Assembly (NCBI RefSeq): GCF_025950085.1
Contig: NZ_JAPDDS010000006.1
Location: 1-64,000 of the forward strand
Reading direction: 5' to 3'
Length of the DNA stretch: 64,000 nt
Source of the DNA: Luteolibacter flavescens
Lineage (GTDB): Bacteria > Verrucomicrobiota > Verrucomicrobiia > Verrucomicrobiales > Akkermansiaceae
Under the pieces are notes generated by a model. That model worked only from the letters and a program-made list of their open reading frames with translations, searched no databases and was not told where the DNA came from. The first letter of the stretch is position 1. The number at the start of each line of letters is the position of its first letter. Below, piece by piece: positions 35,275 through 44,296 of this stretch. Position numbers and translations under genes: made by a program.

Positions 35275-36771
35275 ATGAATCTGGAAGACGCGCTGCGGAA
35301 GATCGACGAGGGCAGACTGAATGAAGAGGCCGCCTCGGGACTTCGCGACTGGGTGCTGGATGAGCCGGACGCGCTCGCCCGCCTCGCCGCCGCGCCCGCC
35401 CTGCTCACCGGTCTGCCCGCGGGGGGCTCGCCACGCGAGGCCCAGCCCCGGCCATTCCTCTCGCGGGGAAGGCTGGGTGCGCTCGGTGTGGTGCTCGTCG
35501 CGGGGCTGGGCGGTGTGCTCACCTGGCAGGCGCTGCGCCCCGGTGCGGCCGCGCCACCGGCATCCGTCGCGGCATTCGTCACGGTCTATGAATCCCGCGC
35601 CGAGGGTGGCTTCAAGGTCGGGCAAATGGTCCCGCGCGGTCGCTACGACCTGCGGCCCGAGGACGAGATCGCCATGGTTTTCAGCTCCGGTGCCCGCGTG
35701 GAAATCAAGGGCCCCGGTGCCTTCGAGATCCTCGACGAGCGGAAGATGTTCATGCACGAGGGCCTGCTGAAGGCGCGCGTCGATGGCCGCCTCGGTCCCT
35801 TCCAGGTGGAGACGCCGGAGGGCCGCGTGATCGATCTCGGCACGGAGTTCACCGTGGCCCGCCCGCGCAATGGCTCGACCGAGGTTTACGTGAACGAGGG
35901 CTCCGTGCGCGTCGAGGCAGGCGGGAAGGATCGCCTGCTTTTCGAGAATGAGGCCGCCACCGTCGCGTCCGGTGAGATGGCCGCGGAGGACTTCCTGAAG
36001 CATCGCTTCGACACGCCGCTCGACCTTCACGAGATCGCCAGTGCGAATGCCCGCGCCTCGGCGGAGCCCTCGACCGCGCCGCCATCGTGGATGGACACGT
36101 GGGATCTCGCGACGGCCAAGCCGGGCGACAGCACGCCCGCGGAGTCCGGTGCCTTCAGGCTGCGCGGCGGCATTGTCACCGATGGCCTCACCTATCAATC
36201 CGGCGGCTACACGCTGCGCACCACGCCGCACGCGATCATGACCGGATCGACGGTCGGTGACTTCGAGTGCCTCATCCAGATGCGGGACCGCCGCGACACC
36301 GGCACGGAGAGCAGCTACGTCAGCTTCCTCATGCGGCTGCCCGATCCCGACCATGGCATCGAGACCGCCTATGCCGGACTGTCGTTTCTAACAGAAAGCC
36401 GCTGGGAGCATTTCTTCGTCGGCGATGGATGGTTCAAGTCCGGGCTCTGCATCCACGAGGGGACCACCGTGCCCGGGAAGTCCCGCGAAATGGAGACGCC
36501 GCTCGGCATCCCGCTCGGAAAGGAGACGGTGCTCGTCGTCCTGCGCATCGACCGCCTGAAAAAGGTGACCGACGTCTGGATCGATCCTCCGCTCGGCCTC
36601 GCGGAACCGCCCGCGAATGCCGATGCGCGTTGGCAGGATGTGCCGAAGTTCGACCTGCTGGGACTGCGCTCCGGGCACTACGTCCATGAGGGCGGCTACG
36701 TCTGCATCTTCGATGAATTCCGCATGGGCTCGGACTGGCGCACGGTCCTGCCGCTCGAGCCCGCGAAGTGA
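35275..36771 (+). CDS. FecR-domain membrane protein with concanavalin-like C-terminus
   Basis: 498 residues from ATG 35275. A short helical cytoplasmic N-terminus (about 1-60, EDALRKIDEGRLNEEAASGL) resembles the anti-sigma end of FecR proteins. A transmembrane helix lies at about 67-87. The FecR domain (about 110-240) has RYDLRPEDEIAMVFSSGARV, FQVETPEGRVIDLGTEF and STEVYVNEGSVRVEAG. The C-terminal 220 residues form a LamG/concanavalin-like beta sandwich (GDFECLIQMRDRRDTG, ending FDEFRMGSDWR). Known FecR proteins transduce a periplasmic signal to an ECF sigma factor, but none is adjacent here. The next gene, 16 bp on, is an AraC regulator. Confidence 0.85.
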   Translation: MNLEDALRKIDEGRLNEEAASGLRDWVLDEPDALARLAAAPALLTGLPAGGSPREAQPRPFLSRGRLGALGVVLVAGLGGVLTWQALRPGAAAPPASVAAFVTVYESRAEGGFKVGQMVPRGRYDLRPEDEIAMVFSSGARVEIKGPGAFEILDERKMFMHEGLLKARVDGRLGPFQVETPEGRVIDLGTEFTVARPRNGSTEVYVNEGSVRVEAGGKDRLLFENEAATVASGEMAAEDFLKHRFDTPLDLHEIASANARASAEPSTAPPSWMDTWDLATAKPGDSTPAESGAFRLRGGIVTDGLTYQSGGYTLRTTPHAIMTGSTVGDFECLIQMRDRRDTGTESSYVSFLMRLPDPDHGIETAYAGLSFLTESRWEHFFVGDGWFKSGLCIHEGTTVPGKSREMETPLGIPLGKETVLVVLRIDRLKKVTDVWIDPPLGLAEPPANADARWQDVPKFDLLGLRSGHYVHEGGYVCIFDEFRMGSDWRTVLPLEPAK

Positions 36772-36787
36772 TGCCCGCCTTCCTTTC

Positions 36788-37870
36788 ATGAAGCGGATCA
36801 CCGTCATCCTGTCCGACGCGGACGAGCGCACCATCCTGCGGATGAAGGGCGTCGGCGACTTCTTCCTCGGGGCCGCCGGATACCAGGTGGACTATCGCAT
36901 GGCAGACAGCTCGCCCCCGCTCGCAGGCGAGACGGACGGCATGATCTTCCTCGGTCGCCCGTGTGGTGCGCCACCGCCGGGAGTCCCTGTCGTCGGCGTG
37001 GGGGAGGAATTCCACGCGCGTGAGGTGGCGGTGTGCCGTATCCGCGAGGACGCGGGCGCCGCGGGCATGGCGGCGGGTGATCTGTTGGCACGACAAGGCG
37101 TCGCCCGCGCGGTGATGATTTCCTCCGGCAGGGCAGGGGACCTCGCGATGTGGAAAAGCTTCCAACGGGCCATCGCACGATGGGACCTGCCGTGCCATCA
37201 CCATGAACTCTCCGATCCCGCGCGCGGTCTGCCCGGGCAGGTGCGGGACCTTCTCATGTCAGGCCGCTGCGGCGTGCTGCTGACCTCTCCGCTGCTCGCC
37301 CTGCCGCTGCACGAGGTGAGGCTCGCGGCGAAAGGATCGCTGTGGATGACCGGCAGCGATGCCCCGGGCATGGCCGCCGCGCTGGAGCTGACCTCCGGCA
37401 TCGAGTCCTCGCGCCGCATGGGCTGGCTGGCCGCTGCATGCCTGGTGAAGGCGATGCGGGGCGATGCCGTGCCGCCGCTGCTGGAGGTGCCGCCGCACGG
37501 CATCGCCCACCGCCGCAGCACCTATCCCTTCGCCGGGTCCGGATGCGCGGAGGTGGAGCGCGCGCTCGCCTTCATCCGGGATGCCGCGGAGCGCGACATC
37601 GGCGTGGACGACGTCGCGCGCGCGTCCGGCGTCTCGCGCTCCGTGCTCCAGCGCCGCGTGAAGGAGACGCTGCATGTCTCGGTGCTGCACCTCATCCAGT
37701 GGCACCGCATCGAGCGGGTGAAAACCTGCCTCTCCGACCGCAGCCTCGGCATGGAACAGATCTCGGAACTCACGGGCTTCTCCTCCTCCGCGCACATGAC
37801 GGAGGTCTTCAAGAAGTGGACCGGCAATACACCCACCGAATTCAGAAACCAGCTCAAGGCCCGCCCATGA
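36788..37870 (+). CDS. AraC/XylR-type transcriptional regulator
   Basis: 360 residues from ATG 36788. The N-terminal 240 residues resemble a periplasmic-binding/LacI-like sugar-sensing domain (DGMIFLGRPCGAPPPGVPVV, then SGRCGVLLTSPLLALPLHEV, WMTGSDAPG). The linker VPPHGIAHRRSTYPF is typical of the XylR branch. The AraC DNA-binding domain (about 255-355) has two helix-turn-helix units: IGVDDVARASGVSRSVLQRR and MEQISELTGFSSSAHMTEVF, ending TGNTPTEFR. It overlaps the next gene by ATGA (37867-37870), implying translational coupling. The likely target is the 21-bp-spaced direct repeats at 34327-34410. The ligand is unknown, probably a sugar. Confidence 0.88.
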   Translation: MKRITVILSDADERTILRMKGVGDFFLGAAGYQVDYRMADSSPPLAGETDGMIFLGRPCGAPPPGVPVVGVGEEFHAREVAVCRIREDAGAAGMAAGDLLARQGVARAVMISSGRAGDLAMWKSFQRAIARWDLPCHHHELSDPARGLPGQVRDLLMSGRCGVLLTSPLLALPLHEVRLAAKGSLWMTGSDAPGMAAALELTSGIESSRRMGWLAAACLVKAMRGDAVPPLLEVPPHGIAHRRSTYPFAGSGCAEVERALAFIRDAAERDIGVDDVARASGVSRSVLQRRVKETLHVSVLHLIQWHRIERVKTCLSDRSLGMEQISELTGFSSSAHMTEVFKKWTGNTPTEFRNQLKARP

Positions 37871-39465
37871 CTTTCCTCCGCGCCACCCTTCGCACCCGCT
37901 TTCTCGCCGCGGCATCGTGCCTGCTTTCCGCCGGTGCTTCCCTCACGTCTGCCGCCGGGCCGGTGCCTGCCGTCGAGCGCCTGCGACACCATGTCGAGCA
38001 GTTCAATGGGCGGGACACGGACCTCTATCCGCAGTCGATCCCGAATGCGCAGGCCTACGATTTCCTGAAGGAAAACATCCCGCTCTTCGACGCGCCGGAC
38101 GAGGACTTCGTGCGGACCTACTACTTCCGCTGGTGGGTCTATCGGAAGCACGTGAAGGCCACGCCGGAGGGGCGCGTGATCACCGAGTTCCTCCCGCCCG
38201 TGCCCTGGGCCGGGAAGCACAATACGATCTCCTGCGCGCTGGGCCACCACCTCATGGAGGGCCGCTGGCTGCGCGACCGCGGCATCATGCGCGAGAATCT
38301 GCAGTTCTGGCTCGGCAAGACGGATGGCGGGCACTTGCGGCGCTACAGCACCTGGCTCGGCACCGGGCTGTGGGAGCTGCACGAGGTGCATCCCGACGAG
38401 GCTTTCCTGAAGGACTTGCTGCCGTCGCTGGTCGCGAATTACGAGGGCTGGGAGGCGACGCATCTCTGCGCCGACGGCCTCTTCCAGCAGACTGACAATG
38501 CGGACGGCATGGAGGTGTCCATCGGCGGCTCGGGCCGACGCCCGACGATCAACAGCTACCTCTACGGGGATGCGCGCGTGATCGCGAAGATCGCACGCCT
38601 CGCGCGGAATTCCTCGCTCGCCGGGAAGTACGACCGGAAGGCAGACGACCTCCGCAAGCGCGTGCTGGCCACGATGTGGGATGACGATGCGGGCTTCTTC
38701 CGCGTGCTGCCGGGCAGCGAGGGGGAGAAGCGCGCGGACGTCTCCGAGCTGCTGGGCTACACGCCGTGGCTCACCGGGCTGGCGGATACCGGCGAGCGCC
38801 ACTCGCGCGCGTGGCGGCTGCTCACGGACTCGAAGGGCTTCCTCGCTCCCTACGGCCTCACCACCGCGGAGCAGTCGCACCCGCAGTTCGCCATCAGCGG
38901 CACCGGCCACGAGTGCCAGTGGAATGGCCCGAGCTGGCCCTACCTCACCTCCGCCACGCTGAAGTCGCTCGCCAATGTCCTCCACGCAGGCGGGAAGCAA
39001 CCGCTCACCCGCGGCGACTACTTCAAGCTGCTGGCCAACTACACCCGCTCGCAAAGGCTGACAGCGGCAGACGGCACCGTGCTTCCCTGGATCGATGAGA
39101 ACCAGGATCCGTACAGCGGCGAATGGCTCGCCCGCAAGCTGCTCATCGAGCGCCACTCGCCGATCCGCGAGCGTGGGAAGGATTACAACCACTCGTCGTA
39201 TTGCGATCTCATCCTCTCTGGCCTCGTCGGCATCCGGCCCGCCGTGGGGAACAAGCTGGAGATCGACCCGCTACTGCCGCCCGGACGCTGGCGCTACTTC
39301 AGCGTGGAGCGCGTGCGCTATCATGACCGCGAGGTGTCCGTGGTGTGGGATGAGGACGGCCTGCGCTACGGACGCGGGAAGGGCCTGCGCCTCATCGTGG
39401 ATGGCAAGGTCATCGCCTCTCGCCCCGACCTTGGAAAGCTCTCCGCCGTCCTGCCTGCCCGATGA
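37867..39465 (+). CDS. Secreted (alpha/alpha)6-barrel glycoside hydrolase
   Basis: 532 residues. Start ATG 37867 overlaps the AraC stop by four bases. The signal peptide ends near SLTSAAG. The catalytic domain resembles the MGH1-like/GH63-clan glucosidase fold: RWWVYRKHVK, VPWAGKHNTISCALGHHLMEG, MEVSIGGSGRRPTINSYLY, GYTPWLTGL, CQWNGPSWPYLTS and KDYNHSSYCDLILSGLVGI appear in order. The acidic residues in DNADGMEVSIGG and WIDENQDP are candidates for catalysis. A C-terminal beta module (about 455-532) follows. It is a paralogue of the next gene, with which it shares another ATGA overlap. Substrate unknown. Confidence 0.85.
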   Translation: MTFLRATLRTRFLAAASCLLSAGASLTSAAGPVPAVERLRHHVEQFNGRDTDLYPQSIPNAQAYDFLKENIPLFDAPDEDFVRTYYFRWWVYRKHVKATPEGRVITEFLPPVPWAGKHNTISCALGHHLMEGRWLRDRGIMRENLQFWLGKTDGGHLRRYSTWLGTGLWELHEVHPDEAFLKDLLPSLVANYEGWEATHLCADGLFQQTDNADGMEVSIGGSGRRPTINSYLYGDARVIAKIARLARNSSLAGKYDRKADDLRKRVLATMWDDDAGFFRVLPGSEGEKRADVSELLGYTPWLTGLADTGERHSRAWRLLTDSKGFLAPYGLTTAEQSHPQFAISGTGHECQWNGPSWPYLTSATLKSLANVLHAGGKQPLTRGDYFKLLANYTRSQRLTAADGTVLPWIDENQDPYSGEWLARKLLIERHSPIRERGKDYNHSSYCDLILSGLVGIRPAVGNKLEIDPLLPPGRWRYFSVERVRYHDREVSVVWDEDGLRYGRGKGLRLIVDGKVIASRPDLGKLSAVLPAR

Positions 39466-42095
39466 ATGCCTTCTCCCTCCGCGCCGTCCTGTTAGGCTCT
39501 CTTTTCGCCGCCTCCGCATCGGGCGCGCCGCTGATCCTCGATCCCGCACAGGTCGATGCCCACCTCGATGTCTTCCGCGAGGAGGACCGGTGGTATTTCA
39601 ATGTCGCGACGGACGCCGCGGTCTCGCAGGTGAACCACGGCACCTACGGCGGCCAGTGGGTGAAGAATGCCGCTGCGGCGGACTACCTGCGCACCAGGAT
39701 CCCGCTGCTGGACGTGCCCGATGCCGCGCTGGAGAAGACCTGGTACTACCGCTGGTGGGCCTTCCGGAAGCACATCAAGAACATCGGCACGCCGGTCGCT
39801 CCGGACTTCATCATCACCGAGTACATCGACCCGGTGCCATGGGCGGACTCCACGAATGCGATCGTGGCTCCGGTGGGCCACCAGCTCTACGAGGCGCGCT
39901 GGCTGGATGACCCGCAGGTCAGCCGCGACTACATCCGCTACTGGATGACCCACGCCGCGGCGAATCCCCGGCGCTACAGCGCGTGGCTGGCGGACGCCAC
40001 GCTGGCCCGCCACCTCGTCATGCCGGATGACGCGCTGGTCACCGAGATGGTCTCGTCTCCAACGAACCGCCTCACCCTTGACTCGAATTGGCAGGGCTGG
40101 GTGCTGAAGGACTCGCGGCCCGGCGGGGAGACCCAGCAGGCGAGCTACGATGCCGCCGACCGGCTCTTTTGGCAGAATGACGACCGCGACGCGATGGAGG
40201 TGAGCTATGGCGGCAGCGGCAAGCGCCCCTCGATCAACAGCTACCTCTACGGCGACGCGCGCGCCACGGCGGAGATGTATCGCATCGCCGCCCGCCATCA
40301 GCCGGCGCAGGCCGCGACGCACCTCGCCTCCGCCACCCGCTACGACGGCCTCGCCGAGGATCTCCGCGAGGCCGTGCAGACGCGGCTGTGGGATGAGAGT
40401 GACGAGTTCTTCAAGACCGGCTACGGCTCCGGCGGGAATGACGGCCCGTCCTCCTCCGCGGACTCCGGCACGCCGCGCCACACCTGGTGGGCACCGGATC
40501 ACCTCGGCACCAGCGAGTGGGTGCAGTATGACTTCGCCAGTCCCGTGACCGTGGATCGCTGCGAGGTCTATTTCTACGATGACCGGCCCCATGGCGGCAC
40601 CCGCGTGCCCGGCTCATGGGAGCTCCAGTACTGGAATGGTACGGCGTGGCAACCGTGCGTCCGCAAGCCGGGGCAGACCTATGCGGTGGAGCGCGATGTC
40701 TACAATGGCGTCGCCATCGAGCCCGTGACCACCTCGCGGCTACGGCTGGCCGCGTCGTTGCAGCCGGGCTTTTCCGCGGGCACGCTGGAGTGGCGCGTCT
40801 TCTCGACCGGCGGTGCGAATGTCTCCCTCGCCGCCACGCCGTCCGCCTCCTACACGGACATCTACGGCGGCACCGTGGCCGCGCTCAATGACGAGGGCCG
40901 CTACCCGGTGCAGGATCGCCGCGAGCAAATCGGATTCACCCCGTGGTATTTCGGCCTGCCGGAGAAGGACGCCGCCGTGGACTACGACCGTGCGTGGTCG
41001 CACCTCTGGAGATTCACCACGAGCCACGGCCTCACCAGCGGGGCCACGGATGAGGCGGGCTACCAGACCGGGCAGCTCGGAAGCTGCTGCCAGTGGAATG
41101 GCCCGGTCTGGCCCTTCGCCACCACCATCACGCTGAAGGCGATGGCGCGGCTGCTCCACGAGCACCAGCAGCCCTACGTGACGCGTGGCAATTACCTCGA
41201 TCAACTGAAGACCTACTCGGACAGCCACCGCTTCACCCTCACGCGCGGCTCTGAGACGCGCACGCTGTCTTGGATCGATGAGTCGATGACCTCCGCCGGA
41301 CCGGGTGGCGGGCTGTGGACGCACATCGGCGGCAATGGCGTGCAGCCCGGCAATGCCCCGCGCGGATTTTCCTACAATCACTCGGGCTTCGCCGACCTCG
41401 TGATCACCGGCCTCATCGGTCTGAAGCCGCGTGCCGATGACATCGTGGAAGTCGCCCCGCTGGTGCCGCTGGATGCAGGCGGCGGCTACGTGTGGGACCA
41501 CTTCTGCCTCGACCAGGTCGCCTACCGCGGCCACCAGCTCACGATCCTCTACGACAAGACCGGCCTGCACTATGGCGCGGGCCAGGGGCTCCACGTCTTC
41601 GCCGATGGCATCCGCATCGCATCGTCACCGTCCGCCGGTGCCGTGCAGGGCGTGCTGCCAGATGCCATCCAGCGATGGGCCGCGCCTTTCTTCCCCGGCC
41701 ATCCGGACCAGCAGCAACTCGCCGCGGACGCCGACCCCGATGGCGATGGCTCGGACAACCTGCTCGAGTATCTCTCCGCCACCGATCCCTCGTCGTCATC
41801 CTCCATCCCGTCCACGCGCGTGTGGATCGCCCCGGTGGACGGCCAGCCGGTTGATTCCGCGAAGCATCTCCACGTCGAAGCGATCGTCCGCGAGACGCCC
41901 CAGAACATCACCCTGCAGCCGCAGCTCTCCGCCAGCCTCGCGGATTGGGAAACCGGGAGCTTGTCCGTCGTCGAACTCCCCGCCATTCCCCGCGGCGATG
42001 GCACCGTCCTCCGCCGCTTCCGCAGCGCCGACCCCGTATCGTCCGTGGATGCCGCCTTCTTCAGATTTCGCGCCACCTTGCCTGTCGCGGAATGA
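39462..42095 (+). CDS. Secreted glycoside hydrolase with inserted F5/8 type C-like domain
   Basis: 877 residues, start ATG 39462 overlapping the previous stop. The signal peptide ends ASASGAP. The same barrel as the previous protein is split: first part about 20-325 (RWWAFRKHIKN, VPWADSTNAIVAPVGHQLYE, MEVSYGGSGKRPSINSYLY), second part about 480-740 (IGFTPWYFGL, CQWNGPVWPFATT, YNHSGFADLVITGLIG). Between them, about 328-450, lies a discoidin-like carbohydrate-binding domain (TWWAPDHLGTSEWVQYDF, DRCEVYFYDDRPHGGTRVPG, LEWRVFS). A dockerin/TSP3-like calcium loop (DADPDGDGSDNLLEYL, about 762) and a C-terminal beta module follow. It is the last gene of the operon. Confidence 0.85.
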   Translation: MNAFSLRAVLLGSLFAASASGAPLILDPAQVDAHLDVFREEDRWYFNVATDAAVSQVNHGTYGGQWVKNAAAADYLRTRIPLLDVPDAALEKTWYYRWWAFRKHIKNIGTPVAPDFIITEYIDPVPWADSTNAIVAPVGHQLYEARWLDDPQVSRDYIRYWMTHAAANPRRYSAWLADATLARHLVMPDDALVTEMVSSPTNRLTLDSNWQGWVLKDSRPGGETQQASYDAADRLFWQNDDRDAMEVSYGGSGKRPSINSYLYGDARATAEMYRIAARHQPAQAATHLASATRYDGLAEDLREAVQTRLWDESDEFFKTGYGSGGNDGPSSSADSGTPRHTWWAPDHLGTSEWVQYDFASPVTVDRCEVYFYDDRPHGGTRVPGSWELQYWNGTAWQPCVRKPGQTYAVERDVYNGVAIEPVTTSRLRLAASLQPGFSAGTLEWRVFSTGGANVSLAATPSASYTDIYGGTVAALNDEGRYPVQDRREQIGFTPWYFGLPEKDAAVDYDRAWSHLWRFTTSHGLTSGATDEAGYQTGQLGSCCQWNGPVWPFATTITLKAMARLLHEHQQPYVTRGNYLDQLKTYSDSHRFTLTRGSETRTLSWIDESMTSAGPGGGLWTHIGGNGVQPGNAPRGFSYNHSGFADLVITGLIGLKPRADDIVEVAPLVPLDAGGGYVWDHFCLDQVAYRGHQLTILYDKTGLHYGAGQGLHVFADGIRIASSPSAGAVQGVLPDAIQRWAAPFFPGHPDQQQLAADADPDGDGSDNLLEYLSATDPSSSSSIPSTRVWIAPVDGQPVDSAKHLHVEAIVRETPQNITLQPQLSASLADWETGSLSVVELPAIPRGDGTVLRRFRSADPVSSVDAAFFRFRATLPVAE

Positions 42096-42496
42096 TCGGG
42101 CGGCAAGGAATCTGCAATGTCCGGGCTTGCGATCCGCACCCTCTCGTCATCCGGTGGCCGACTCGATGCACGCTGCCGTTTTGTTAGACTATCCCGCTTC
42201 GAGCTATCGCCGCCTCACTGGATTCACCGAAGAGATCGAATCGTGAATAACGCGAAATACCGCGAAATTTTCAGATCGGATTCTCTCCCTTGCCTTTGGA
42301 TTTCGCGCATCTTCGCGTCCTTTCGCGGTGAAATAAAAGGCCCGAAACCTTCAAGCTGCCGTTACCCGCGATATCGAGTAAGCGGCCACGACCTCGCGTG
42401 AAAACGCTCCATCACCATCTGGCCTGCAACACCCGGTGATCAGCCTTCACACGATGCCCGTCCAGACGTGGCACCTGACCTGCGATAGCGGGCTGC
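42096..42496. repeat. Intergenic region with diverged family G foldback (42244-42411)
   Basis: No gene is seen. The left arm aataacgcgaaataccgcgaaat (about 42244-42266) and right arm (about 42298-42333, ttcgcgtcctttcgcggtgaa) are diverged versions of the arms at 2544-2749. The tail ending ccacgacctcgcgtg (to about 42400) matches the tail of that copy. Confidence 0.65.
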
Positions 42497-43108
42497 ATGA
42501 CCACGAAACTCCTGATCAAGTGGGCCGGCATTGCCGCAGTGATCGGTGCACTCCAAGCGCCACTCTTCGCACGCGATGACGGCAAGGTCGGCAAGATGGA
42601 GCCGGCCGACTTCAGGAAGACCACCGAGAAAGCAGGAGAGAAGATCGCAGCCCTGCTCACCGTCGACGCCCCATTGTCCGCCGTCGACCGGGCCCTGATA
42701 GGGGAGCTGGCACTTGTAGGCCTCGCCCAATTGCAAGCGAGCGAACTGGCCGCGACGAAAGCGCGGGCAACCGAGGTGAAGCTGATCGCGGAAGAGGAAG
42801 CGAAGGAGCAGAATGCCATCGCCGCCAAGCTCAAGGAAGTCGCCACCAGAAAATCCCTCACCTTGCCCACCGAACTCGACGACCAGGGAAAGGAGCTCTT
42901 GGAGAAACTGGAAGCCATCGGCGACGGCTTCGACCGGCTCTACCTGCAGGAAGTCGGAGTCCGCGGCCACGAGGAACTCAAGAAGACCATGACCAAGGTC
43001 CAGCTCCAAGCGACCGACCCCACGCTCAAATCTCTCGCCGCAATGATCCTGCCCCTCATCGAGATCCACATCACCGTGGCCCAGGATGAAATGGCGACCC
43101 TGGGATAA
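42497..43108 (+). CDS. DUF4142 family exported protein
   Basis: 203 residues. The signal peptide ends at QAPLFARDD. The mature protein is helical and matches the DUF4142 (ferritin-like four-helix) layout: ALVGLAQLQASELAATKARA-like second helix, AEEEAKEQNAIAAKLKEVA, then FDRLYLQEVGVRGHEELKK and a last helix PLIEIHITVAQDEMATL. Family members lie in the periplasm and their role is unknown. Two typical His positions (usually near DH and near the end) are reduced: one is E/Q-rich, while the HEEL and EIHI histidines remain. Single-gene unit. Confidence 0.8.
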   Translation: MTTKLLIKWAGIAAVIGALQAPLFARDDGKVGKMEPADFRKTTEKAGEKIAALLTVDAPLSAVDRALIGELALVGLAQLQASELAATKARATEVKLIAEEEAKEQNAIAAKLKEVATRKSLTLPTELDDQGKELLEKLEAIGDGFDRLYLQEVGVRGHEELKKTMTKVQLQATDPTLKSLAAMILPLIEIHITVAQDEMATLG

Positions 43109-43387
43109 GTTCACCAGAAGCCCGGCGCAGCCGGCTTGGACGGATGGCGAAGCACGTATAAAATCCGCCTTCTGCGACCGGCCTAGCTGGAAGCTCGCCG
43201 CCACTGGCCCGCTTGAAAAAAATTGTATGTTCTTTTGAGCCGCAAAAAGTTGCCTGTCTCCCTGAATCCGGGCATTGTCAGCAGATCAATCCCACGGGAT
43301 GAGTCTTAGATGAAATCGACTGTGGTGGTTTCGATTGTGTGAATTTATTGTGACGGTAGGTAGATTGATGTGGTGATTAATATAGTA
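43109..43387. repeat. Intergenic remnants of family A/H, then AT-richer leader
   Basis: Broken repeat pieces lie at 43120-43155 (gcagccggcttggacggatg) and 43188-43216 (gccactggcccgcttg). From about 43217 the sequence becomes clearly AT-richer, continuing into the next gene. No other gene is seen. Confidence 0.5.
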
Positions 43388-44296
43388 ATGAGGTTCAACT
43401 TTGCTTTCTTGTTTTTACTGTTTTCTCCCTTGGAGGCTTCAGTCAGGGATTCCGCGATTGATGAGTTGTTGCTTCCAATGGTTTTATCTTACGTGCAAGG
43501 CGGGCACAATGACAAGATAAAGTGGGATGATAATAGAAATGGTGGATATCTGCTGCGATTGGAGATGGACGTTACGGGGGATGGTAGATCGGAAGTATTT
43601 ATTGCCTCAACGCTGAATTCAAATAGATGGGGTCACTCATGGGATGTTTTTGATTTTACGGAGAATCGGATGCTTCGTCCGTATGACGAGTCAATCTCAT
43701 TTGGTATTGCGAGATCGGTTACTAAAAATGGACAGACGTCACTTGATGAATATCCTTTTGGAGACAAAGAGCGTCTTCGGGTAAGTGATGAGAAGCCCTA
43801 CGAAATCATCCAGTATTGGTTTTCTTTTCCTCGGATCACTGAGGATAAAATCTATGTGAGTGAGGAAGAGGCAATAAAAATTCGCTCAGCTAATCCCCGC
43901 GAACTTCCGAACCTGCAAGCGATCCTGCTGGCTGATTACTTGGTAGATCCAGACGCGAAATGGAAGGATGTTGTCGGCTATGGAATTGATATGAGCGATT
44001 GTTGGTATCTGGATGAAGATAAGGTAAGAGCCGAGAACAACACGGACTTCACTCCTCAAGTGGCTCTGTTACACCTCGGCCTCGCCCCAGCGACGCCCGA
44101 AAATCAAAAAAAGGTGAGCCGGCCAGAAAAAGCCGCCATCCCCTCCCGCTTCAAGGAACCGGCGGCCAGAAAGGCAAAGGAACCACCGCTGACAATAAAC
44201 GGCGAAATTCTTTCATCCAGGCGATGGCCATGGGTGGCTGTGATGGTCGGGGCTGCGCTTGGCCTCCTTTGGGTATTCCTAAGAAAATGGAGGTGA
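43388..44296 (+). CDS. AT-rich single-pass membrane protein of unknown function
   Basis: 302 residues from ATG 43388; a GTG at 43370 is in frame. The N-terminal signal MRFNFAFLFLLFSPLEAS precedes a soluble domain with an EF-hand-like loop, DVTGDGRSEVF (about 64-74). A Lys/Pro linker (about 250-275) leads to a C-terminal membrane helix (about 281-298, PWVAVMVGAALGLLWVFL) with basic tail RKWR. It is probably periplasmic, tail-anchored. The first 220 codons are far richer in A/T at third positions than neighbouring genes, while the last 80 look native. This suggests transfer or a fusion of foreign and resident sequence. No family recognised. Confidence 0.7.
   Translation: MRFNFAFLFLLFSPLEASVRDSAIDELLLPMVLSYVQGGHNDKIKWDDNRNGGYLLRLEMDVTGDGRSEVFIASTLNSNRWGHSWDVFDFTENRMLRPYDESISFGIARSVTKNGQTSLDEYPFGDKERLRVSDEKPYEIIQYWFSFPRITEDKIYVSEEEAIKIRSANPRELPNLQAILLADYLVDPDAKWKDVVGYGIDMSDCWYLDEDKVRAENNTDFTPQVALLHLGLAPATPENQKKVSRPEKAAIPSRFKEPAARKAKEPPLTINGEILSSRRWPWVAVMVGAALGLLWVFLRKWR

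Noticed and set aside
37522-39192. 556-codon minus-strand frame across the first hydrolase
   Set aside because: It has no signal, motif or start context; the plus-strand gene is supported by a signal peptide, family blocks and ATGA coupling.
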